64,000 nt of DNA from assembly GCA_018389105.1 (NCBI GenBank), contig JACATO010001676.1:1-64000 (forward strand). The letters are read 5' to 3'. Positions 1 to 12,122 of this stretch are shown here, one piece after another. The notes under the pieces are model-generated. The model was not told the origin of the DNA. It was given only the letters and a program-made list of their open reading frames with translations, and did no database searches. This DNA comes from Nautilus pompilius (Eukaryota; Mollusca; Cephalopoda; Nautilida; Nautilidae). Each line of letters opens with the position of its first letter. Positions within the stretch are counted from its first letter, which is position 1. The translations under genes were made by a program, and so were the position numbers.

Positions 1-62
1 ATGGGGAGAGAGAGAGAGATGGGGAGAGAGATTAGCGAGAGCGAGAGAGAGAGAGAGAGAGA
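1..62. repeat. GA-rich simple repeat with ATGGGGAGAG motif
   Basis: The window opens inside a purine-rich repeat made of GA dinucleotides interrupted by ATGGGGAGAG. The same compound motif makes up the larger block at 24.0-24.7 kb and, on the opposite strand, the CT blocks at 53.6 and 55.3 kb. Confidence 0.9.
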
Positions 63-2643
63 AACGAGTATAAAAAAAACAAAAAAAGAAAAAATGAAAA
101 TAATAAATAAATAATAGATAAGTCAGGTCAGGTGTTGGATTTGTTATATAGATGTCTGTTAATGACATTCGCTATGATAAGGACCAAACCAGAGTCCTCC
201 GCCACGGCAGGCTGACGTGTACGTACCAGGTGCTTGGCTATCCGCAGCTAAATGAACGGGATAATCTAAACACACCAGCAGCTCCAATGGACCTTTTTCT
301 TTCTTTTTTGTTTTTTTTTGCTTTTTTTAAGCCATTACAAAACTGACGCTTGCGCACATATCCATCTCGAGGTGTTGGAACACAATCGGACCGTTACTAA
401 GAGAGATCCGGGACTGGATTTCTCAGTCAAAGAACATACTAAGCCAAGTGAACAAAAAAAAACCCATCCAGGAGTTGCCCCCCCCCCCATCTCTCTCTCT
501 AAAGGGGCCAGTTGTGTTCAGTTCTACAGCGTAAAGTTTGCACGCCCTTAAAACTTAATCTCTCCCCGCACCTTCTTTTTTTTTTAGCGGGGACGGTCGG
601 AGTACAAGAGTAAACAGAAAATTAGAAAATTCCTGTCTACTTTCGATTTGCTGATCTGTCATCTCTCCTTCTGTGCAAGGAACTTATAAGTGGAGAGAGA
701 GAGAGAATTGCTAATTTACAAAAATTTCTGCCACTTAAAAACAGGACACGAGAATAATAATAACAATAACATAATAATATAATAATAATTAATAGAGCTC
801 ACGTGAAATTTCAAAAGTGCGAAACGTTGGCTATTATCGCTGTGTGCTATTTTCTTCTTTATGTCCATCATATAAAAAATACCAAAAGCTAAAATTATAA
901 CAGATCCCCTGACAAAAAGAAAATTGCTTCAATTACTTCATGCCAGGCATGGTTACACTTCAATGCACGTGAAACTGTGGATTCTGTTTGTTTCCCCCTT
1001 CCCCACTTTGAACAAAGCAAAAACCAACAACAACAACAACAACAACAAACTCCCTCCTCCCCGAAAGCTGAATTACTAATAACTGTCCATAAATAACCCG
1101 CACTGAAGACATAATTACTTTCCAAGAGGATAGAGGGGATTAAAAGCATAACATCAAGCCTTCAGGTTTTTCTGTTTTTAATTTAGCAGGATGGCTTGGT
1201 TATTGTTGTTTTTTTTTTTGCGGCTGCCATATTCACAGCTTCTTGTATCCTTGTAGAGAGAGAGAGAGAGAGAGAGCTCCCTCCACTCCACCACCCCTGC
1301 AGTACACACAGTCAAGGTTTATAACACTTCCTCCTCCTCCTCCTCATGGGGAAGCCATTAAAAACTGTGTCACCATGACATGTATTGGGAGTTATAATCT
1401 AATGTGATTTGCCCAAACTGATAATCCAAAGACTTAATGGTTATGCATATACGACTGCAGGTGTGTATGTGTGTGTGTGATGACATGCATATGTATAGAC
1501 GTGTATGAAAGAGAAAATTATACAGGGGATGCTTCAAATGGGGAATCCTGCCAGATACCATTACAGACGGTGATGCTATTTCGGACAGGTTTCAACTGAA
1601 TTACCCTAGAACATATTCAGTAGCAATGGTGTGGATTAGCGTCAAGCCAATCACCATCAGAAACCCTAAAACCATCTTCTTTACTAATTTAAGTCCAAAT
1701 CTACCAACATATCGTAAATGACACCCCAAGAAGGTTTATGTCTCACTTAACCATAAATGCAAATTTCTGTAGCAGATCAAGATGAATGCACAAGTGCACG
1801 ATTACCCACAATTCCTAGTAATGCCTCGCATGTGCACGACAATTATTCATCTCAAGGTGTAGCATGGCAGATTCAAATTAAAAAACAACAACAAAACTTT
1901 GATGCAGATGTGATGCATACACAGCTAGTTAATTCTCCCAAGAGTTACACCCCTTTCATCAAAGTGTTATCTCAATATACTATTTTAAAAAAAAAAAAAA
2001 AGGAGGGGTGATTAAAGATCACATGCCATAGGGGTCTACAGAAAACCTTCTGGGGCGGTGGGTGGTGAAATAACTGAGCAGTGTCAGTACACTACCGGGG
2101 TATCACCATATTGTGTGCTTCTCCCCAACAGCATCCATCGCTCGCCTATATCATCCGCATCTTTTAGTTAACCCCGCTCCACCCACCCCACCCCAGAAAA
2201 CTTTCGAGCTCAACACCAGAAAACCCCCGAGAATTTGGAGAGGTGGGTGGGAAGGAGGGAAGTAACAAAGATTGGGGGGGGGGACAAAAAAAAACAAACA
2301 AAAAGAAAACGCACTGACCTCGCGGCATCAGATATGAGAAGACTGAAAACTTAGCCCCGGCAAACCCTCTTCAAAAGACACGCAACTCCTCCGAACTAAA
2401 AAAAAATTATGTTTTTTTAAAAATTAGCTCTCACATAAAAAAAAACAAGAAAAAGAGAAAAAGACAACAGCACTGCAGGCGCATATACACGCGTACACAC
2501 ACACACACACACAAAAGGGGGGGCATATCTAGAATTCTTTTTAAACAACCCACAACCATCAGACAGGAAAGGTGGCATTTTGCAGTGGAGGCCCAACCCC
2601 CCCAAAAAAAACAACTCTCTCCCCGCACTCCTTAAACTTTCCG
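63..2643. other. Non-coding AT-rich stretch
   Basis: I see no gene here. The segment holds a CAA run near 1026-1048, a GA run at 1255-1276, several homopolymer tracts, and stop-rich frames on both strands. The small open frames, such as 1757-2011, have no recognisable motif. Confidence 0.6.
2487..2513. repeat. CA microsatellite
   Basis: This is an alternating CA run, on the plus strand, directly followed by a G tract. It is one of about a dozen CA/TG arrays in the window. Confidence 0.85.
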
Positions 2644-2666
2644 CTAACCCCTAACCCCTAACCCCA
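2644..2666. repeat. Short CCCCTAA tandem repeat
   Basis: About three units of CTAACCCC lie in tandem. The array resembles a one-base-longer variant of the metazoan telomere repeat (CCCTAA). A cleaner TTAGGG array lies at 51955-51976. Confidence 0.7.
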
Positions 2667-3446
2667 CGTTGCATGGCTCCCAGACAATGAGAGACGTGCA
2701 AGATGCTTTTATTTGCCATAAACCCCCCCCCTAATCCCCTCTCTCTGCCCCACCCACCCGTTTTCCTCTCCTTTTCTGAATCTAGCATTTCTCACTACCC
2801 ATTTAAACCCTCCCTGCATCAGTCCACACAAGTTAACTATTTGAAAAAAAAATGGGGGGGGGGGGAAACGGAAATAACGAAATAGCCTTATTGAAGAAGA
2901 AGTTACAAATCAAAATAAAGTTCAAAGCAAAGTAGAACGGCAGCTCTGTTGCAAACTTAGGTAGTGACAAAAGCAACAATATAAATATATATATACACAC
3001 ACATTTTTTATCTTTATTTGTTAATCTTACTTCCTAAAGATGCCACACACACACACAACAACAACAACAAAATTTATTATTATAATTTTTAAAACCTTGA
3101 ATAAATAGGTAATTCCTAAGCAGACAAGATGTAGTAATTCTAAGAGCAGACAACTACAATGGGAGAAACTTAAAGAAAAGATTCGCAGGGGGCAAGCAAT
3201 TTAATCTGGTCACACATCCAGGGTTGGGGGGAGGTGTGTACCGAGTCTCTTCACGCCACAGACCGTGATGCCAAGAACACCAGCCTCGCACATGCATCCA
3301 AACCAAATTCACCGACAGAAACAGATTTCATCCTTTAGAAGAAAGAGAAGGGAGGGGGTCTTGTGCGAAACCAGAGCATTCGAGTCAATATCAAGTTAGC
3401 TGAAAAACAGAAAAAAAAAAAATCTATATATATATATAATGTAGTA

Positions 3447-3447
<1 letters not shown>

Positions 3448-3495
<48 letters not shown>

Positions 3496-3502
3496 TGTGT
3501 GT
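3448..3502. repeat. TG microsatellite
   Basis: A TG run of about 54 bases is interrupted once by TGGTG. It is preceded by a short TA run and an A tract. Confidence 0.9.
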
Positions 3503-3599
3503 ATTAGGGCTCTATTTCCTATTTATTCATGAAATAGCACTGGTTAAAAATAATGAAGTGAACGACAAAAACTGCCTTTCAAGGCAAATTGACCAGACA

Positions 3600-4620
3600 C
3601 AGATACCATTATAAGTCTCGGTGGCTACAGACTTGTAAAGGCCGGTAAGCTCAAATTCATTCCTAGCCAGGCAAAGATGAAGTCCCACATGTGTGCTTTC
3701 TCATCAACCATAAATAGTGCTGCCCTGAAAGGCTGGAGATTGTTCTGTTCCTTGCTGACATCATATCAAAACAAACTCATAATCTGTCTCTCTCTCTCTC
3801 TCTCCCTCCCTCCCTCTCCCTACTAGAATCTGAGAGGTAGCTTTGAGTCTTAGTTTGAGCTAACTGCAGTTATTTAATACCAGTCAGCATAATCACAAAC
3901 GAGCTAAGATTCTGTCAGGGGTCACCGCCTGTCACACCTGTTTGTTGTTTTGTTTTTTTTTTTAAGCAACAGAATCGTTAATGAATGGAATAATTTAGTG
4001 GCATGTGGCGTTGACAAGAGATATTATTAAGCTAATTAGAAATTGTACTGATGGCCATTTCTCTTCCCTTGGAAGATTAAAGCCTTCTATAAGCCAGAAA
4101 TAACTCCCTGCCTCTTTGTGGCTGCTAAAACTATTTCTTCAGAAATGTGCCGGCAGAAGCATGAAGTATATTTGATGGCTGGCCTCTCACTGTGGCAAGA
4201 AAGGGTTAATCGGCATGGATTAAAAGGCAGAAAATTTTCAACCCACTATCTTTTGATCACCACATTTCAGAAGTGGGTGCAGCTGTTAAATATCAATCAA
4301 GATACCTTATAACCCTGACACCACACACGTACACGCATAGTAACGACAAAATGTGTTTGATATATTTTTTTTTTTTTGGTTTTTTTCCTTCAACCGCCTC
4401 CTTCTTTCAAAGTAGCTAGCCTGTCCAGAAGATTTGAAGTAACGTTACCCTCCAGGTGCCTACCCAAAAGATACAAGTGTCATGGCATTAAGATGGAAGC
4501 AAATTTACCTGGAACCTGATTTAGTTAACACACCTGGGCTAATGCACACCACACATTCTAAAACATAGCCTGTACTGCCGCAAAACACAAGAAAGATGGC
4601 GATCAAAACTCAGTACATAC
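3600..4620. other. Low-repeat non-coding stretch, candidate conserved element
   Basis: This stretch is unusually free of simple repeats compared with its surroundings. It contains homeodomain-type cores such as CTAATTAG near 4033. The 4118-4312 open frame is short and not recognised. A well-formed splice acceptor near 4270 is followed by a 14-codon frame ending in a stop at about 4312. This could be a terminal exon or chance. It may equally be regulatory DNA. Confidence 0.25.
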
Positions 4621-4669
4621 CAACTGTTGCCATTTAAAATAATCTGCATATCCACTCCACAGGTGTGTG
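4621..4669 (-). CDS. Candidate 49-nt internal exon, unrecognised
   Basis: On the minus strand a pyrimidine-rich acceptor (TTATTTTTCTCTGTAG) is followed by 49 bases. These lead directly into a GTATGT donor. Two of the three frames are open, and one reads THLWSGYADYFKWQQL. Both splice signals are close to consensus, but an exon this short can arise by chance. No neighbouring exon was found that would fix the frame. I do not recognise the peptide. Confidence 0.15.
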
Positions 4670-4834
4670 CTACAGAGAAAAATAACACCCAGGTATGCCT
4701 CTGCCACCACCCAGGTATGCGATCCTACCTGTCTGGTAAAGTGGACCAGTCCAACCTGTCAGCTTACTTCAATAATTTATTACATGTAGAGAACTTCCAA
4801 TTTAAGTCTCAGTTTAAAAAAACAAAACAAAACC

Positions 4835-4835
<1 letters not shown>

Positions 4836-4876
<41 letters not shown>
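4836..4876. repeat. AAT microsatellite
   Basis: About 13 tandem AAT units lie here, following an A-rich tract. Confidence 0.9.
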
Positions 4877-5596
4877 TAAGAACCCTGGGATCAGGTACCT
4901 TATTATTCAGAGCTATGGACAAACAAAGGGCCAGTGTCAAATGACAAAGACAGAATAGAAGGACAGACAGAGATGAATAGGCAGAGTAGACCCATCTGAG
5001 ACAAAATACAAAAGAAACAAAAAACAAAACGAGCCAAAGGATGACAATAGTTTTTATTTCAGAACACTGATGCCCAACAGTGGTATTGTGAATAATTCTG
5101 AGGGGAAACATGGGTGGGGGGGGGAAGGGGGAGAAAAATAACAAACCAGAGAGAAAAAAAAAAGAAAAGAAGAAAAACACACAGTGAAAGGGGGGGGCCC
5201 CACAAATCGTATGATAGTAATGTCTTGTCATTTACTGTAAAAGTGAAATCCCTGGGTCCTCGCTAGCACCCTGCAGCTACCTTGAAGCCAACCTGGAAAC
5301 GAGAGCTGCACATTTACAACAAGCCTCGTTCTGACCATTTTCCTTTGTTGCCGTTAATTTCACACACTGCGCGTTACACCTCAGGTAAATTAATCAGCTG
5401 TGTGACAGTTTGGGGCCCCCCCCTCCTCCCCGACAGCTTACCCTGAAGCAAGACAAGGAAGAGAGCTCAGCAAGGGACAAATTCCGTCACGTCACAGCAC
5501 ACAGAAATGCTTTGGCTTCTGTTTGTTGTTGTTGTTTTGTTTTTTTTTTAACTAAACTAAAAACTAATTTGCAAGGGTGGTGGTGGTGGTGGTGGT

Positions 5597-5628
<32 letters not shown>

Positions 5629-7500
5629 GTGTGTCGTTGAATGAAGAAGTTAAGCTGGAGTCGGTGGAAACGTGGCAGCCATTAATGCTTGAATGCAAGC
5701 TTCTAAAAGGGGAAACAACCCTGGGTTTTGGCTTCATTTTTGTCAGGTAACTAGCTCAATTCTTTCAGTCTCGGCCATACGTTCTGAAACGTTCCCTTAC
5801 CACCACAACCAAACAAATAAAAATAATGAGTTAGAATAGCTGTAGTTCTATAATTTAGTTTAGCTTTACAAGGCAAGAAGCCATAATGGTTCGTTCATTT
5901 AAGGTCCCAAAGAAAACAAACATCCATCAACATAATTTTTTTCTTACTCTAATATTCAGCCATGATGGATTCATTACTAATCTATTGTCATGGCCCATAA
6001 TATAATTTTTAAAATTTTTTTTTAAATCACTTCATTAATCGTTATGACTACTGCCAAATTTACAGACAGCAATTCTGCATCTTTTGGCATCACAAGCTGC
6101 AGTCCAATTTCTTGACTTTGAGCCAAGGGAAGTAACTTTGTTCATCAGTTTGACTTTTTTTTATTTTTTAAAGGTCAAATGGGAGAGAAATCAAAACTTT
6201 ACAGAATTGGGAGAGAGTGTGTTATCTTGAGATAAATGGTTGAGATTTGTATCCCAAGTGAGATACATAGGGAACTTAACTCTGTCTGTCTGTCTGTCTT
6301 TCCTTCTCACTCTCTCTCACACAAAAACTGATTGTAATCTCACTCAAGTGTATGTTTACACACTTGCAAAAAACAGCTTCTCTGGCTACAGGTTTATATT
6401 TTATTACTATTGTTGTTGTTTGTTTTCTTTTTTTAAGGGGTCCCGCGTAAGGCAAACCACCAGGATAAAGGCTCCCAGTTTACCTCGATGTGACACGATG
6501 CTTTTAAACCACCAAATGAAAGACCGCAAAACCCGACAAATGTCACCCAAACATTCTCTCTCCATCAACAAAAGGAAACGGAAGCTTGAGGGAGTCAGAG
6601 GAGAAAACCTCGTCCTTTAGTGGAGCAAAACTGCGAAACTAAAGGCAAACAGAGCTAACGGACTGGGTGATGCTGGGGCAGGGGGCCCCTGCAGCATCCA
6701 CCAGTCGAGAGTTCAAACCACGGAGAATTGTATCCGTTCAACTAGATTTAAGCAATGATTTTTACACCTTACAACACACAAAATAATCTTGGTGCACGGT
6801 TGACCACCACCACCACCTCCAGGTGCTACGGTTCGGCCGTGAAAAAGTGACAAACAAAACGCACAAGCACTTAGATGTAAAACAAGACAGCACTGCGTGA
6901 ATAAGTACACTTCAGGCCATAAATGTGGACACGCAGCTAAGATCAAAGGTTCCAACATACACATCTCTGTACACCAAGATTTAAATGAACTGCAGTTATA
7001 ACAATTGCTAGACAGTTAGGAAAACATTTTCTTTCATCAAAGCATAAAAATTTTGCCCCACCCTCTCACCTTTTTTATAGCCAACAGCAAGTTTTTGAAA
7101 AGAACTTCTTACAAGAGATACCCACCTGGATACCTACCATTAACCCTCCTATGCTGCTATGGACATTTTTGGGTTCTGCCCGCCCAACCCAATAATTTAC
7201 TTAGGGAAAAAAAAAACCCATTACATTCAAATATTAAAAACCAATCAAGCTCAGAGCTACAGTTGTTTCCCATGCAAGATAGCTCTCCAGAGCTAGAGGC
7301 CATAAATACCACCCAAACAAAGCCATCAAGGTTTGATTCATCTGACTGGCTCCATCTGACCACACTGCAGGGTTGTTTTTTGTTTTTTTTACGAACAAGT
7401 TATCTTACTAAGTATTGCAATGTTAATAAGCAAAATAAATTCTTATCACATTCAGTTCTGCATTTTAATTCAACTCGAGCAGGGTTCTTCTTAATGAGCA
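4877..7500. other. Non-coding stretch with simple repeats
   Basis: No gene is recognisable. The segment includes the GGT/TG compound array at 5576-5635, several T tracts, and scattered poly-C and poly-G runs. The 126-residue frame at 6240-6620 is compositionally random and crosses CTGT and TC runs. Confidence 0.55.
5576..5635. repeat. Compound GGT-TG microsatellite
   Basis: About eight GGT units pass directly into a TG run of roughly 30 bases. Confidence 0.9.
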
Positions 7501-7539
7501 TTTTCCCCCTGCAGGAGTTACCTCCCCTTTCCAAAGTAA

Positions 7540-7690
7540 ACTCAGAGAGGGGGCATAGGTCACATCCTTCTTCCACAGTCATGCAAACCTTGGTCGGTCT
7601 GCTTTGGCATGGCTTTCCCTGCAGGACCTGTTTATTTCTAGATGTGGGAGGAAACCCATGGAAACCAGGCTATTCACCAAACCAAGCTGT
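7540..7690 (-). mobile_element. SINE copy, partial (tRNA-headed family)
   Basis: On the minus strand this contains the family core TTTCCTCCCACATCTAGAAA. A GGTCCTGCAGGGAAAGCCAT segment follows, matching the same region of the copies at 38.9 and 50.2 kb. The tRNA-like head is not evident. It lies within a 231-codon open frame (7053-7748) that I regard as accidental. Confidence 0.45.
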
Positions 7691-7699
7691 ACCCAAGAT

Positions 7700-10600
7700 T
7701 CAAATTTCAAAGCTCAATCTCCCCAACCCCCAGCCCCTGGGTAATTAATAACACACCCACCCTGAATAAGGTTTTGCCAGCATTTACTGAAATCCACTAG
7801 AGTTGTCACGCTAAAAGGTTAAAATGGTTTCAGGTAGTATAACGATGAGCTAGCTCCCCATACACAGAAATACCTCTTTATTAAGCCCCCCCCCCCATTC
7901 TCCTCAGTCTTCTATGAAGTGCATTTCGGCATCCATCAACTCAAAATGTCTGTAGCCTATCAACTCTCAGTAGTGGTTACCTCCTACTCGTGCAATTAGG
8001 GCCATAAAGGGGGGGGGGTTGAGCAAAGCAACTGAAGCAGTGATTTGTTAAAAAGAAAAAAGGTGACAGTAAAATCCTAACTGATAACCTTACACCAGAT
8101 ATACAGGCACGCATACAAAAAGTTATGATCCCATCTTCTTTGAAGGTCCATCCCCCTCCAAAAATATACCACGAACACGTAAGTCTTTACAAGCGAGAGG
8201 CTATCCAACCCTAGCCCTGCGATCCTTGGTTTCTTTACTTTCTAGTCTTGTTTACACTGCCGCGCACTCTCCAGCTTATCCGGGGGGGAGGGGGGGGCTT
8301 CGAGATTATCCCTCTAAAAACGAAAGGCGTCGGTCCAAAGTCTGCAATAGTCCAAGTAGCCATAAAATGCCAACAAAAGGCTTTTCATTTACCGGACAAA
8401 ACACCATCTATGTACCAACAACAACAACAACAACAGCCACCCTTCCTCCCCTCAACCTCTATTAATGTCTGAACATACCAGCGCCACTATTTACTTTTGA
8501 TATTGCACATTCACTGACCTGGTAAGCGTTCGTACTTGAAAGAGAGAGCTATGCTTTTTATTGCCGAAACTTTTAAAATGCCATCTATTGAGACGGAGAA
8601 AAATTCTATTGTTTTGTTTTTTTTTTTTAAATCTGGGTTAGGTCTCCTGATACTTCAAGGATTTTTCTGGTTTCCAGCTGTGTCTCCTGACAATTTTGCG
8701 CATGCAGATTTATTTAATCTAGCCCCATTTGTCACAAAACAACAAAGACGCGCCAAAAGCCTTTATCTACCCAAAGGAGCCCGCCATCCCCAGCTACCCG
8801 CGGTCCCAACACAAGATTTCTCCTGTTCACCTTCCCAAGGGTTTCCTCCCCGCTCCATAAAGTTCTGCAGCCAAAAGTGATGAGAAAGCGCATCCTTCAT
8901 TGTCAGCGCGAGATTACAAAAGTTTGGTGATGAATTCATCACAGTAGTAAAAAAAAAAAAAAAAAAAGGGCGAGATTGAAGACTTAGTATCGCAGGTGCT
9001 GTGGCCCCATCTTCATCACTATCCTCCTCCCCCCCCCTCCTTCTCTCTCTCTTAGTTACCCTAATGTGATGAAAAGTAAAGTAGACTTCAACGATCTCTC
9101 TGAAATACCATCTGGTTCAATATCAAAATATCCATTCTCAAAATTATCCAAAAAAAATACCGTGTTTAGGCAGTCATGCCAGATTGGTTAATTAAGATTG
9201 AGATGCTTGGGTTGCAGTCGCATGTATCTTTCGCCTACAACCTACGTTTTTAGCATTTAAGTCACAGATGTGATAACTCTGTCACTGTTCCTGGAGGTAG
9301 GTAACCCACACAAAAGACTGGTTTTCTTTTTCTTCCTTCCTTTCTTTTAAAGCATAAATGAGAGCTAATCACCCCTGTTTGTCATCAGAACTTTTGCTAG
9401 GATTAATACAAATCAATTATTCTAATTTATGCTAAGGTTGAGGGCCCCAAGTCTGATCCCTGCAGAGGACAGACTGCGTCTAACATATTTATCTATGTAT
9501 TGTTTCTTCTTGCTTTTTTTCATCAACTGGTAATATGAGTTGTCACCAAGGCTCTCCACTCCCACCCACCCACATCTAAAAAAAAAAGGGGGTAAGAGTT
9601 CTCTAGGGATGCTGATGTCCCCTTTCACCAATATCCAGCATGGCAAGATTATAAGAACCAACCAACCACGCAGGCACGCACACCCACACATCTCTCTCTC
9701 TCTGCTTATGGGATGGCACATAATGACAATAATGTATATTTATAATCGGTTTTCACCAGGATTCTGATCAAATCTGGTCCCAGAATCAGTTAACAGGGAA
9801 AACTTAAAAACAAACCCCACCTCCAAAAGAAAAAGCATGATATCAAGCCACTGCCGGCCTCCATCATGTAGCAACCTAATCTAGATGAGAAGTGGTTACC
9901 AGGCAACATACTCTGTTTCCAAGACATGATCTGGTTTTGGTGGGGGGTGGGGTGAGCGAGCTGCTAGGTTAGACTGGTTACCATTACTACTGCGATGCTA
10001 TTTCATCCAGGTCTTTATCCTAAATGACCCTGGTACATGAACTGGAACTAAATCAGAGATATTGTTACTGGACAATGATATTAAAAAAAGCGGGGGGGGG
10101 GGAGAGAAACAGCTGATAAGACCGCAATCTCAGGAAAGCAAAAGAAAAGACGTTTCTCCCACTGACAATATAGACCTGGTGGTGTGGCCAGAGTTGCCAC
10201 ACGTTGTAGGCCAGCTTTCGTAACACTTTGCAAGTTCCATTTTAAACATTTATGCGTAGACTTGCCGTGTGTTTTTGTTTTCAAACGGCTGCTGGGAAAT
10301 CTCTTAGTCTTTGTAAAGATTTAAAAACAAAAAATAATTAAGACCTATCAGGTTTGAGCTTGTGTAATGGAAGAGGACACTGGGAGAGAGAGAGAGAGGA
10401 TGGGGAGAACGACAGAAGATCAATGAATTTGCACCATCACAGCAGCTACACGAGAGATGGAACAAATACAGTTTAATGTGTATGACTCATTGTTGTTAAT
10501 GAGGCTGCTTCCTTCTTTGTTGCCGCCGCTGGCGCAGACTTTTCTTCTTTCTCGAGCAACAGAGAAAGGGCCTGCTCGTAGTGCAAATTGCCGTAAAGGA

Positions 10601-11846
10601 GCAGCAGATCAGATGAGGCCTCTCGCAGCAACAACAAAGGTTTGGGGGGAAAAATGGGATACACAAACCCCCACCCCCTTCCCCACCTGGTGCGGGACTG
10701 GCTGCCTGCCTCTGAAGATAAAGGTGCGACATGAATTATTTGTCATTGCTAGGGATTCTTTTTTCTCCTTTTTCAAGCATCAGGCAGTGTAACCTCCCAT
10801 CGAAGTTTAAATTATCTGCGCTTCCCACCACCACACCACCACCGAAAGTTTGTTTGGTGGACTGGAAGGCACAACTTGTAACCGGTGGTTGTCATGGATA
10901 CAACAGGGGAGGGGGGAGCAGTACATGGCCTCGGAAACTGATAAATTTTCGAGTCGCCGGCGCAAGGAAAGGTAACGACACAGGGTTAGAAGGGGGCCAC
11001 AGAAAAGCAAACACGTGAAAACATTTTTACCAAGTTGTAGTACGAGAAAGGGTAACTCCACTCAATTCTCAGGGGTCCTCATGTGGACTGTAATGGCTAC
11101 TGCCCTCCCACCCACCTTGTTTATCAACTGAGCTGAGCCAATATTTACAAAAAAATTTTTTTAAATATGTACATTATTATTTTCATCATCCAATGGTGAT
11201 GATAATTTACAAAACAAAGTTGCACATAGTTATTACTGAAATTAAAAAAAAAACAAAAACACCAAAGCGGTTATCTAATCTTATCTCACATCCTCTCCAT
11301 CACCATCTCCTAAATCTCCTGAAGATAAAATATAAATATGTATTTCTCTCTATCTCTCTCTCTCCCTCCCCCCCCCCACCACCACCCAGGGTTTTTCTAA
11401 GCACTTTATAAATATCATTGTCAGGGTCCTCTCCCATCCCCGTGTCAATCACTGTGGTTTTGTCAAGAAGAAAAAATATATAATAATAAATAAAATAATA
11501 AGAGTGCTCTCTGAAGGCCACTAATGTCATTTCTAGTTCAGGTAAGTCGGGGCTGGTAATGAAAGCCATTCAGTTGGAAAACCTGGACAAATCCAGGTGT
11601 GTAAACCTCTTTCGCAGTCAAGCAATCATTTGTGAGGAAAAAAAATTTTTTTTTAAAATGCGCACAAACACTGAGTTATAACAAATCTTTATATATATAT
11701 ATATATATTTTTTTTTAAATTACCACAAGTAATTATTTAGAGCACAGACTGAGTTTATGTTCCTATAGGGAAGAATAATGAGAAAAACAAACCTAGGTCA
11801 TTTTCAATAGGAGGGGGAAAAGGTTTCCCTCATCTTGTACTTTCAG
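7700..11846. other. Non-coding stretch with homopolymers
   Basis: No gene is supported. Poly-C, poly-G and poly-A runs are frequent. The segment around 10457-10640 has low repeat content and balanced composition, and could be conserved regulatory sequence. Overlapping frames on both strands there are open by composition, and none is recognised. Confidence 0.5.
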
Positions 11847-11884
11847 TTGTGTGTGGTGTGTGTGTGTGTGTGTGTGTGTGTGTA
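11847..11884. repeat. TG microsatellite
   Basis: A TG run of about 34 bases. Confidence 0.85.
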
Positions 11885-12069
11885 CACATTGACAGGATGG
11901 CCACCTCAATGGAGCAAAGGTGAGAGGATGGATAACTGAAGTTGGAATTTCTGTATATTGAAAATATCCAGGTAAGAGGTACTGCAAATCTTACCTGGTT
12001 CTACAGACACACAGAAGGAGAAGACCATAATTGTGGACCCATCAATAAATTATCCCATATTTTATGTGT

Positions 12070-12122
12070 TATATATATATATATATATTTAGATATATAT
12101 CTATATATATATATATATATAT
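12070..12122. repeat. TA microsatellite with imperfect palindrome
   Basis: Alternating TA is interrupted by TTAGA and ATCTA. The whole array is therefore nearly self-complementary. Confidence 0.8.

Noticed and set aside
2360..2425. Exon-like segment with strong acceptor and GTCAGT donor on the minus strand
   Set aside because: All three frames contain stop codons, so it cannot be an internal coding exon. Only a UTR role would remain.
7053..7748. 231-codon plus-strand open frame
   Set aside because: It crosses a SINE copy and T-rich tracts, has no domain, composition bias or splice context, and is best explained as chance.
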